Below, piece by piece: positions 42,922-51,100 of a stretch of 64,000 bases of DNA (its first letter is position 1; every line of letters begins with the position of its first letter). Location: assembly GCF_011752015.1 (NCBI RefSeq), contig NZ_JAAIKA010000002.1, positions 62,001 through 126,000 on the forward strand. Reading direction: 5' to 3'. The stretch comes from Canibacter zhoujuaniae (GTDB taxonomy: Bacteria; Actinomycetota; Actinomycetes; Actinomycetales; Microbacteriaceae). The translations under genes and the position numbers were made by a program. The notes beneath the pieces are model-generated. The model saw only the letters and a list, made by a program, of their open reading frames with translations, was not told the origin of the DNA and made no database searches.

Positions 42922-45033
42922 CTACCGCCCAAAGAGCCTAGCCAAGAATCCTTTTTTCTTCTTCTGTTGGGGCGTTGCCGATCCGACAAGCGCCGCAGCC
43001 TCGCCGCCTGTCGAGCCAGGGGTGAGCGCAGCAGGCCCAACCCCATCATGCTCATCAACAGCGGATGAGATGTCTAGCACGACATTAACGTCGGTCAGTG
43101 TTGTGGTGTCGCCAATTTCACGGCCCTCGGCAATATCGAGCAGCACGCGACGCATAATCTTGCCCGACCGTGTCTTTGGCAGCTCATCAACTATGAACAC
43201 ATCGCGTGGGCGCGCAATCGGGCCAATAATGTTCGCAACGTGTTTTTTCAATTCAGCTTCCGCGCTGTCTGCGGTCACCAGATGCTGTTGACTCTTCAAA
43301 ATGACAAAGGCCGCAACCGCTTGGCCCGTAGTTTCATCAGAGGCACCCACAACCGCTGCTTCGGCGACAGCGTGATGCTCAACCAGCGCTGATTCAATTT
43401 CAGCGGTAGAGAGACGGTGCCCAGACACGTTTAGTACATCGTCCACACGACCGAGAAGCCAGACATCTCCGTCGTCATCAAACCGCGCGCCGTCACCGGC
43501 AAAATACTTATCGCCAAATTTTGACCAGTAGGTGTCAATGTAGCGTTGATCGTCACCGAAAACGGTGCGCGCCATTGACGGCCACGGCCGCTCAACCACA
43601 AGCAAACCACCCGAACCGTGCGGCACCGGCACAGCCTCATCGGTCACGATATTTACCGCGATCCCCGGCAGCGGCACCTGAGCAGATCCCGGCTTTAAGG
43701 TGGTGAGCCCCGGCAGCGCAGAAATCATGATCGCACCGGTCTCAGTTTGCCACCAGGTGTCAACGATAGGGGCAACCCCGCCGCCGATCACCTCGTGATA
43801 CCAGCGCCACGCCTCCGGGTTGATCGGCTCACCGACGGATCCGAGCAGGCGCAGAGATGATAGATCATACTGCGCGGGCACTTGGCGCCCAACTTTCATG
43901 CAGGAGCGAATCGCGGTTGGCGCAGTGTAGAAAATTGAGACTTTATATTTCTCGATGATCTGCCACCAGCGACCCCAGTCAGGAGTGTCTGGGGTGCCCT
44001 CGTAGAGCACCTGCGTTGCACCGTTTGCGAGCGGGCCGTAAACAACATATGTGTGACCGGTGATCCATCCAACATCGGCGGTGCACCAGTAAACATCTGT
44101 CTCCGGCTTCAAATCAAAAACATTTGAATGAGTTGTCACAGCCTGCGTGAGATAGCCACCACTGGTGTGCAAAATGCCCTTCGGCTTGCCGGTTGTGCCG
44201 GATGTGTAGAGAATAAACAGCGGATTCTCGGCGGGGAACCCAACCGCTTTGTGATCCCCCTCAAACGCGGTTATCTCCTCGTGCCACCATAGGTCACGCC
44301 CGTCTACCCAATCGACATCTTCACCGGTGCGCTGCACAACGATAACACGCTCAACGCTTGATGTTTCACCATCGTTACTAGCAAGCTGAAGAGCCGCGTC
44401 TACCGTTGGCTTTAATGGTGACACTTTGCCTTTTCTAAAGCCTCCGTCAGCCGTGATAACAAGCTTCGCCGCAGCATCGTCGATACGTGCTCTGAGACTG
44501 TCGGCGCTGAAACCACCGAATATCACCGAGTGGGTTGCGCCCAGACGCGCGACCGCGAGCATCGAGATAACTGCCTCAGGAATCATCGGCATATAAATCG
44601 CGACCCGATCCCCCGCCTGCAGCCCGAGAGCTGCGAGCATGTTCGCAGCGCGTTTCACCTCGAAGGTGAGCTCCTTATAAGTAATGGTGCGAGTATCACC
44701 ACGCTCACCCTCAAAATGCAGCGCAACACGGTCTCCATTGCCCGCGAGCACGTGGCGGTCAAGACAGTTAAAGGCCACGTTTAGTTCACCATCTGCGAAC
44801 CATTTCGCAAACGGCGGATTCGACCAATCTAAAACCTCAGTAAACGGTTTTGACCAGGTTAGTCGCGTGCGCGCCTGCTCAGCCCAAAAGGCATCAGGAT
44901 CAGATTTTGCGGTGTCGTAAATAGTCGCATCACTGATATTCGCCTGCGCTGTAAATTCAGCCGGTGGCGCATATGTTTCGCGCTCCAGCCCGTGCAGCGA
45001 GAGACTTTCGATTGTGCCGTGATCTTCAGACAT
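42922..45033 (-). CDS. acs: acetyl-CoA synthetase with C-terminal extension
   Basis: 703 residues from ATG 45033 (GGGG 7 bases upstream; an ATG at 45069 is too close to TATAAT at 45078-45073). ANL-superfamily motifs are present: YTSGTTGKPKG (P-loop), WWQTETGAIMISALPG, YWSKFGDKYFAGDGARFDDDG and the acetylatable lysine region KTRSGKIMRR. It activates acetate to acetyl-CoA. About 45 residues beyond the normal end are extra: a Gly/Ala linker, then the basic amphipathic tail KKKKGFLARLFGR, which looks like a membrane- or nucleic-acid-contacting segment. It complements ackA-pta at the window end. Confidence 0.94.
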   Translation of the reverse strand: MSEDHGTIESLSLHGLERETYAPPAEFTAQANISDATIYDTAKSDPDAFWAEQARTRLTWSKPFTEVLDWSNPPFAKWFADGELNVAFNCLDRHVLAGNGDRVALHFEGERGDTRTITYKELTFEVKRAANMLAALGLQAGDRVAIYMPMIPEAVISMLAVARLGATHSVIFGGFSADSLRARIDDAAAKLVITADGGFRKGKVSPLKPTVDAALQLASNDGETSSVERVIVVQRTGEDVDWVDGRDLWWHEEITAFEGDHKAVGFPAENPLFILYTSGTTGKPKGILHTSGGYLTQAVTTHSNVFDLKPETDVYWCTADVGWITGHTYVVYGPLANGATQVLYEGTPDTPDWGRWWQIIEKYKVSIFYTAPTAIRSCMKVGRQVPAQYDLSSLRLLGSVGEPINPEAWRWYHEVIGGGVAPIVDTWWQTETGAIMISALPGLTTLKPGSAQVPLPGIAVNIVTDEAVPVPHGSGGLLVVERPWPSMARTVFGDDQRYIDTYWSKFGDKYFAGDGARFDDDGDVWLLGRVDDVLNVSGHRLSTAEIESALVEHHAVAEAAVVGASDETTGQAVAAFVILKSQQHLVTADSAEAELKKHVANIIGPIARPRDVFIVDELPKTRSGKIMRRVLLDIAEGREIGDTTTLTDVNVVLDISSAVDEHDGVGPAALTPGSTGGEAAALVGSATPQQKKKKGFLARLFGR

Positions 45034-45127
45034 TGACTTACCCCGTTGTTTGCCGTTAAATAACTGCATTAATTATAGACAACTCCGCTGTGGATGCTCT
45101 TTCACGGGCAGAGTTTTACAGTTAAAT

Positions 45128-45658
45128 TTAGCTGCGCGAGTTCTCTAAAATTAGTGACACCCGATCGCGCAAATAGGCTTCTAAACTTGGCGCCTGCGCA
45201 AGATCCGCTGCGGCGCGCCAGCGCACTTTCAGGGTGTTACCGGAAAGCGCAATCACAGCTTGCGGATCTGCCGCCAGAGCTCGCAAATCCTGTTCGTCTT
45301 GCGGCATTTTTGTGCAGCCAAAATTTATCACCGTGCCAGTCGCATATCCGGAGTCGTATGCGAGCCCGGCAAGATCGCGTCGATACTCCTGCGAGTTTGA
45401 AACAACGCCAAGACGTTCCCGTTTTGCGGCACGGGTCTGCCCCTCGGCGCACCAAATTTCACCACTTTCTGTCAGCAACAGCACCCCGACTCGATAGGCT
45501 TCACCCAGTGTCTCCAGGCGCCATTTGCCACCGAATAGCAGGAGTTTGCGACGCCTACGCCAGTTTGCGAGCACCTCAGGCCGCGCACCAGCATTCTGCA
45601 GATCGCGCACAGCTTCAAGCACAAGCTTTGGAATCTGAGACTGCACAAAATCTGTCAT
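45128..45658 (-). CDS. conserved actinobacterial protein of unknown function
   Basis: 176 residues from ATG 45658. Conserved-looking core: WRLETLGEAYRVGVLLLTESGEIWCAEGQTRAAKRERLG, then REYRRDLAGLAYDSGYATG and VRWRAAADLAQAPSLEAYLRDRVSLI. I recall homologues next to acs in Microbacteriaceae, sometimes auto-labelled glutaminase; I see no beta-lactamase/glutaminase motifs supporting that. Its start codon is only 9 bp from the divergent CYTH gene start. A longer in-frame start at 45757 would overlap that gene and is rejected. Function unknown. Confidence 0.72.
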   Translation of the reverse strand: MTDFVQSQIPKLVLEAVRDLQNAGARPEVLANWRRRRKLLLFGGKWRLETLGEAYRVGVLLLTESGEIWCAEGQTRAAKRERLGVVSNSQEYRRDLAGLAYDSGYATGTVINFGCTKMPQDEQDLRALAADPQAVIALSGNTLKVRWRAAADLAQAPSLEAYLRDRVSLILENSRS

Positions 45659-45671
45659 GCTTAAAGTATGT
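45655..45671. promoter_or_regulatory. ultra-compact divergent start region (9 bp between ATGs)
   Basis: CAT (45656-45658) is the minus-strand start and ATG (45668-45670) the plus-strand start. Plus strand reads CATGCT, 6 bases, ATG; minus strand reads CATACT, 6 bases, ATG. Both fit a leaderless -10 (TANNNT with C for T). The first three bases of each -10 are the complement of the opposite start codon. No Shine-Dalgarno fits either gene. Confidence 0.5.
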
Positions 45672-46450
45672 CTAAAAATGCGAGTGTGCATCACGAGGTT
45701 GAGCTGAAGTTTGAGGCGCCAGTTGGAGCTGAGCTGCCAGAGCGTTGGCCCGCCCACTTAGACCCTGAGCCGATTCAAGTGGTGCAGCTTGAGGCGGTCT
45801 ACTTCGATACGCCCGATCGCGCGCTTGCCAAGGTGGGCACTGCGGTGCGGCGGCGTGCCGGTGGGCATGACGCAGGGTGGCATATTAAAACCCGGATTAA
45901 TGAGACTACGCAGGAAGAGACCAGCTGGGAGTTTTGCGACGAAATTCCGGCGGGTGCGGCTACACACCTCAACACTCTTGTGCCAGGCAGCGCGGAGCGG
46001 CTTGAAGTTGTTGCGGAAATACGTACTGAGCGTAAAATCACGTTTCTGCACGATCAGGCGACCGTTGCCCGTTACGAAATCGCCGATGATGCCGTAGTCG
46101 CTACAGACCGGACGAATGGCGTCACTCGAGCTTGGCGGGAATGGGAGATTGAGGCACTCACCACGGATCACAGCGCGCTGCAAACACTGCAGGAAGCGCT
46201 GCTCGCTGCGGGTGCTGCACGCTCTCTCGCAGATAGCAAAATAGCGCGCGCGGCAGGAGCATTAATTCCGCGGGCGCTAGCTAGCGGGGTTGCGGCGGAA
46301 AGGATCGCGGCGCTAGCTGTGCAAGACCTTGCGGATCGGCTTGCCGCACAGGAACTGCAAGCCGACACAGCTGATGTAACGACTTCTGAACGAAACACCC
46401 GTATTCAAGAATTACGCGGCATCGCGCGGCGGATTGGTGCAAACAAATGA
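45668..46450 (+). CDS. CYTH-domain protein (triphosphate tunnel metalloenzyme fold)
   Basis: 260 residues. The CYTH motif HHEVELKFEAP (the ExExK motif, Glu11/Lys15 region) is at the very start, followed by VYFDTPDRALAKVGTAVRRRAGGHDAGWHIKTR and the EWEIEAL strand; these line the tunnel with Arg/Lys/Glu. Members are inorganic triphosphatases or thiamine-triphosphatase-like enzymes. The C-terminal 70 residues are Ala-rich helical and lack a CHAD domain. Overlaps the next small gene by 4 bp. Confidence 0.88.
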   Translation: MSKNASVHHEVELKFEAPVGAELPERWPAHLDPEPIQVVQLEAVYFDTPDRALAKVGTAVRRRAGGHDAGWHIKTRINETTQEETSWEFCDEIPAGAATHLNTLVPGSAERLEVVAEIRTERKITFLHDQATVARYEIADDAVVATDRTNGVTRAWREWEIEALTTDHSALQTLQEALLAAGAARSLADSKIARAAGALIPRALASGVAAERIAALAVQDLADRLAAQELQADTADVTTSERNTRIQELRGIARRIGANK

Positions 46451-46644
46451 GCAAAAAGGTAACCCGCAAGCAGCGTATCGCGCAGGTGGTGCTCGGGATT
46501 TGTGTTGGTGTTGTAGTCGGTTTTGTGTGTGCGCTCATTTTTAACTTCTGGTTGTGGACTCTCACCGGCGCCGTTTTCGGTGCGATTGTTGGCTTGGTCA
46601 CCACACCGGGCGGCCCAGAAGAGCATGTGAGAAAGCGCCGTTAG
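46447..46644 (+). CDS. small membrane protein
   Basis: 65 residues. Basic N-terminus (SKKVTRKQR) and two hydrophobic segments with Gly-rich packing (VVLGICVGVVVGFVCALIF and LTGAVFGAIVGLV). Starts within the stop of the CYTH gene (ATGA overlap), so it is co-translated. Function unknown. Confidence 0.65.
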   Translation: MSKKVTRKQRIAQVVLGICVGVVVGFVCALIFNFWLWTLTGAVFGAIVGLVTTPGGPEEHVRKRR

Positions 46645-46692
46645 ACGGGTGCAAATCCCTTGCTGCTGTGGCGCCTAGGCTCTTCACTAGAA

Positions 46693-46738
46693 TTGGGTGT
46701 GTGCTTAACAGGCGCTAATTAAACTGCAATGTTTGGAG
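46693..46738 (+). promoter_or_regulatory. candidate promoter and Shine-Dalgarno of the nucleobase permease
   Basis: TTGGGT (46693-46698), 17-base spacer, TAATTA (46716-46721), then TTGGAG (46733-46738) 4 bases before the ATG. The -10 is non-ideal, so the assignment is tentative. Confidence 0.4.
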
Positions 46739-46742
46739 AATA

Positions 46743-48056
46743 ATGTTTGATTGGAAGCTACACGGTAACGGTAAAAACGTGGCTCCGGATGCGCGTGTGC
46801 TTCCAGAAGAGCGTATGACATGGGCGCGCACCATCGGGTTTGGTGCGCAGCACGTGATAGCGATGTTTGGCGCGACCTTCCTAGTGCCACTGATCACAGG
46901 TCTGTCACCGACAGCTACACTCTTCTTCTCTGGTTTAGGCACCCTCATCTTCCTTGCGATTACGGGTAATCGGGTGCCGAGCTATCTCGGTTCTTCTTTT
47001 GCGTTTATCGCCCCAATCGGGGTGGCAATTGCGGCTAACGACGGGGATACAGGGGCCGCGGGCTTCGGGCTTTTTGCAACGGGTTTGCTGCTGTTCCTGA
47101 TCGGTTTGCTGGTGCATTTTGTTGGCTCGGGGTGGATCAACCGACTGATGCCACCTGTTGTGATGGGCACAATTGTGGCGCTGATCGGTTTCAACCTGGC
47201 GCCGGTTGTGCGCGACAGCTTTTCTGTTGCACCGTATATAGCGCTGATTACAGTCAGCTCAATTCTTCTGATAACCGTGGTTTTCAGAGGGTTTATTGGG
47301 CGACTCTCAATCGTGCTCGGAGTCATAGTTGGCTACATTGCGGCGCTTCTTGCCGGGCAGGTTGATACTAAAGCAATTGTGGACGCAGCGTGGTTCGGGC
47401 TGCCGTCCTTTAATCTCATGGCTAATCCGTTTGCAAACCCGGCTCTCTGGGGTTTGCTACCCGTTTTTCTGCCGGTGGTGCTGGTGCTTATTGCCGAAAA
47501 CGTTGGGCACGTAAAATCGGTTGGGCTAATGATCGATCGGAACCTTGATCCGGTGACCGGTAGAGCACTTTTTGCTGACGGTATTGCCACTGCCCTCGCA
47601 GGTTTCGGTGGCGGTGCTGGCACCACCACTTACGGAGAAAACATCGGTGTTATGGCAGCCACTCGAGTGTTCTCAACCGCTGCCTATTGGGTTGCGGGCC
47701 TGTTTGCGATAGCGCTCTCTTTCTCACCTAAAATCGGTGCGGTTATCAACTCAATCCCGGCCGGAGTGCTCGGCGGCGTCACAGTTGCACTGTACGGCCT
47801 GATCGGTTTAATTGGGGTGAAAATTTGGATCGATAACCGGGTTGATTTCAACAGGCCGGTAAACCAGTTCACTGCCGCTATTGCGCTGATTGTTGGTATC
47901 GCTAACTTCACCATCGAAAGCGGTGATTTTTACTTTAACGGTATCGCCCTCGGCACCGTTGCAGCGCTCGTTGTTTACCACGGTATGAGTTGGGTCGGGC
48001 GGCTGCGCGGTGACCGCAATCCTGATACGGCGGATCGGGCAAACTTGACGGCCTAG
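46743..48056 (+). CDS. uracil/xanthine (NCS2) permease
   Basis: 437 residues, fourteen-helix NCS2 fold expected. QHVIAMFGATFLVPLITGL (TM1), PSYLGSSFAFI (helix 3), LIAENVGHVKSVG (the Glu/His motif of helix 8) and GAGTTTYGENIGVMAATRV (helix 10) are the family substrate-site motifs. UraA-like length and the ENxGHxxxV motif favour uracil. It imports nucleobases with protons and fits the purine salvage gene elsewhere in the window. Confidence 0.93.
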   Translation: MFDWKLHGNGKNVAPDARVLPEERMTWARTIGFGAQHVIAMFGATFLVPLITGLSPTATLFFSGLGTLIFLAITGNRVPSYLGSSFAFIAPIGVAIAANDGDTGAAGFGLFATGLLLFLIGLLVHFVGSGWINRLMPPVVMGTIVALIGFNLAPVVRDSFSVAPYIALITVSSILLITVVFRGFIGRLSIVLGVIVGYIAALLAGQVDTKAIVDAAWFGLPSFNLMANPFANPALWGLLPVFLPVVLVLIAENVGHVKSVGLMIDRNLDPVTGRALFADGIATALAGFGGGAGTTTYGENIGVMAATRVFSTAAYWVAGLFAIALSFSPKIGAVINSIPAGVLGGVTVALYGLIGLIGVKIWIDNRVDFNRPVNQFTAAIALIVGIANFTIESGDFYFNGIALGTVAALVVYHGMSWVGRLRGDRNPDTADRANLTA

Positions 48057-48073
48057 TTAGCTGATCCGGCTAC

Positions 48074-48102
48074 TTCTCTGCTGCGTGCATGCTGAAGCAG
48101 AG
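48074..48102 (+). other. inverted repeat downstream of the permease (weak terminator candidate)
   Basis: TCTCTGCT (48074-48082 region) pairs with AGCAGAG (48096-48102) across a 13-base loop. No T tract follows. It may terminate the permease transcript. The rest of 48057-48197 shows nothing else I can assign except the -10 of the next gene. Confidence 0.35.
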
Positions 48103-48197
48103 TTAGCGCTGTGTGTATGTGCGTTTTCTGGAATATAAATCACAGCTAGTCGGCGCTGTTCGGGGAAATTCAAAGAATTTCGCAATAGGCTGTTTAG

Positions 48198-51100
48198 GTG
48201 TGGTCTTTTGGAAAGTTATTTGGTCGTAACAGCAACGCCGGCAATGGTGCTGGTCAAGAGCTGCCTGCAGACACCGGTGAAACAGAGGTAATTCACACTG
48301 GCCGTTTTGAACCAGGCGCTTTTACAGCTGGCCCGGTAGAGACTGGGCCGGTTGCGCCCACACACCCAGCGGGTGCGCAGGCTGCTGAGGCGCGGGCTGC
48401 GAAGGCAGATCATCCTGCGCAGGGAGACAACCGCGCTGCTGAGGAAGCGGTTGCTGAGCAGCCGGTGCTGAAAACAGCGGGGAGTAAAAAATCGCTTAGC
48501 GGCACTGCCGCAGAGGCTGCAACCGCACAAGCACCACATGCTGAGAAGCCCGCTTCGATGCCGGCTCCGACTCCAAAATTTGATGTGCTCCACGCTTCCT
48601 GGCGGGAGGCTACTGCCCGTCTCGGTGGCGTTAATCCACTGTTGCACTTCGAGGATAAAGAGCGCAACCGCATTGATCTTTCGACCACACACCCAAGCGG
48701 TCTTGCGCAGTTTATTACCGGCCAAAAAACCCTTCTTTCTCAACTGATACGCGATGATGTTGCGTTGCGCAAGGCGAAGCGTGCTGCGGCTAATGTTGCT
48801 GCGAAGGCTCTCGAGATGCGAAATGTGCGCGGGCTTGAGACTGTGCACCTTGGCGTTGGTATCGCTAAATGGGTGTTCGAGGGGGAGAGCTTTGCAGCTC
48901 CCGTGCTTTTGCGCCCGCTCGCTATTCGCCGCTATGGCCGCGATTTTGAAATCAAACTGAAGGGCACGGCGACTGTCAACCCTGAGTTAATTCGGGTGCT
49001 CTACCAACAGTTTGGTATTGCGATAGACGCTCGCACTCTGCTCGCGCTATCGCAGTCCGAGGGTGTTTTTAAACCGCAACCTGTTATCGACCGTCTCCGG
49101 ATGATGGCTGCAGGGGTTGCGGGTTTCACCGTTGAGCCGCGCCTTGTCGCCTCATCGTTTAGCGGAATATCACACCGTATGGTGCAGGACTTAAAAGACC
49201 TTGACACCCCTGTTTTGCGTGCTGTCGCAGGTGATCCGACCGCGATCGAACAGCTGCGCCGTGCATACAAGCCGGTGAACCCCACGCCGTTAAACAGTCG
49301 CACACCTGAAAATGATCGACTGCTCTATGACGCTGATTCGCAGCAGGATGACGTCATTAGTCAGATTGCTGCCGGGCACTCACTAACCGTACACACCCTG
49401 CCGGGCACCGGCGGCACCCAAACCGTCGTTAACGCTATCGGTGAGCTAGTGCGAGCAGGTAAACGAGTGCTGGTTGTCTCCCCGCGTCATGCAACCATTG
49501 AAGGAATTTCGCACCGTCTAAACCGAGTCGGTCTGGGCGGTCTCGCCGTGACCCCACGACGGCTGCGTCGCTCACTTGTGGAGGCGATTCGCAGAAATGA
49601 GGTCAGCAACCAACAACCAGCTGTTGACGTTGATCAGGCGTTGGTGCGCCTGCGCAATCTGCTGATTGATTATCGCGATGCGCTTGATACCGAAGACAAA
49701 CAGCTAAACGTGACACCGTTAACGGCGCTGCGAGAGCTGGCGAAACTTTCGATGCTTCCCAACGCGCCACAGACAACTGTGCGCCTGAGCCATTCCGCGC
49801 TGCAGTCACTGGCGCTTGATCGTAGCGCTGTTGCGGATGCTTTGATAGAGGCAGCGCGACTTGGTCAATTTGATTACGGGCCGGCAGACTCGCCCTGGTA
49901 CGGGGTGAGCTTTAACAGCACAGAAGAAGCGCGCAGCGCCTATTCACGCGCAGTGGATTTGGCTGAAACCAAGCTGCCGCGCCTGCACTCAGTAGCCGGT
50001 GAAATGATTGTGCAGACTTCACTGCGCCCATACGAAAGCATCACCGAGCTGGGGATTTACATTCGCCTGTTTGAGGGTATTCGTGAGACCCTAGACCGTT
50101 TCGTGCCAGAGGTTTATGAGCGGTCGCTCAGTGAGGTCATCGCGGCGCACGCACCGCGATCCGCAAACGATACTATGTCAGCGGCAAACCGCCGCCGCCT
50201 GAAGAAACTAGCGCGTGAGTATGTGCGGCCGGGTGTGACCGTAAACGATATGTTTGAGCGTTTGAAGGCGATTCAACAGCAGCGGGTGCTGTGGCATCGG
50301 TACTGCACTATTCCTGGTGCGCGCCAAGAGGTGCCGCTCGGCCTAGCTGAGGTCGCAGCAAACTTTGAGCGTGTCTACGATGACCTTGAAAAGCTTGATG
50401 CGGTGCTGGGTGTAGCTAGCGATGACCAGCGGTTACGCAACCTTTCAGTTTCAGCTCTCGCACATCGCATTTCCGCCCTTGCGCAGGAGAGTGAAGTCCT
50501 TAAAAATATTCAGGAACGCACCGCGATCATGGAGCAGTTGCGTGACGCTGATCTTGGGCAGCTGCTTGATGATCTGTCAGCACGCCATGTGCCAGCCGAT
50601 GAAGTTGCGGCAGAGTTAGAACAGGCGTGGTGGCAGACCGCGCTGGAAACGATGCTGCATAATAATCCCGCCCTGCTCAGTGCAAATACCGGTGTTGTGG
50701 AGCGTCTCGAGTCTGATTTCCGTCTCGTTGATGATGCGCATGCGGGTGCCAATGGCGCAATTCTTGCGTCGCAGTTGGCTGATATTTGGCGAGTCGGAGT
50801 GATAGACCACCGGAATGAGGCGAAGGCATTGCGTGAGGCTTTGCGCGCTGGTGGTGCAAGCCCGACCGCTCTTTTAGAAACTGCTCCAACGCTGATGAGT
50901 ATTTTAGCGCCGGTGTGGGCGATGAGCCCGTACGAGGTGTCGCTTCTGCCTTCGCAGATGCGCTTTGACACTCTGCTGATAGTTGATGCTGCCGGCATCT
51001 CGCTGGTTGAAGCTGTTGGCGCTATTCGGCGCGCCAAGCAGGTTGTTGCTTTCGGCGATCCGGTGATTCAGCAACCCTCAAGCTTTGAGGTCGGTGTGCG

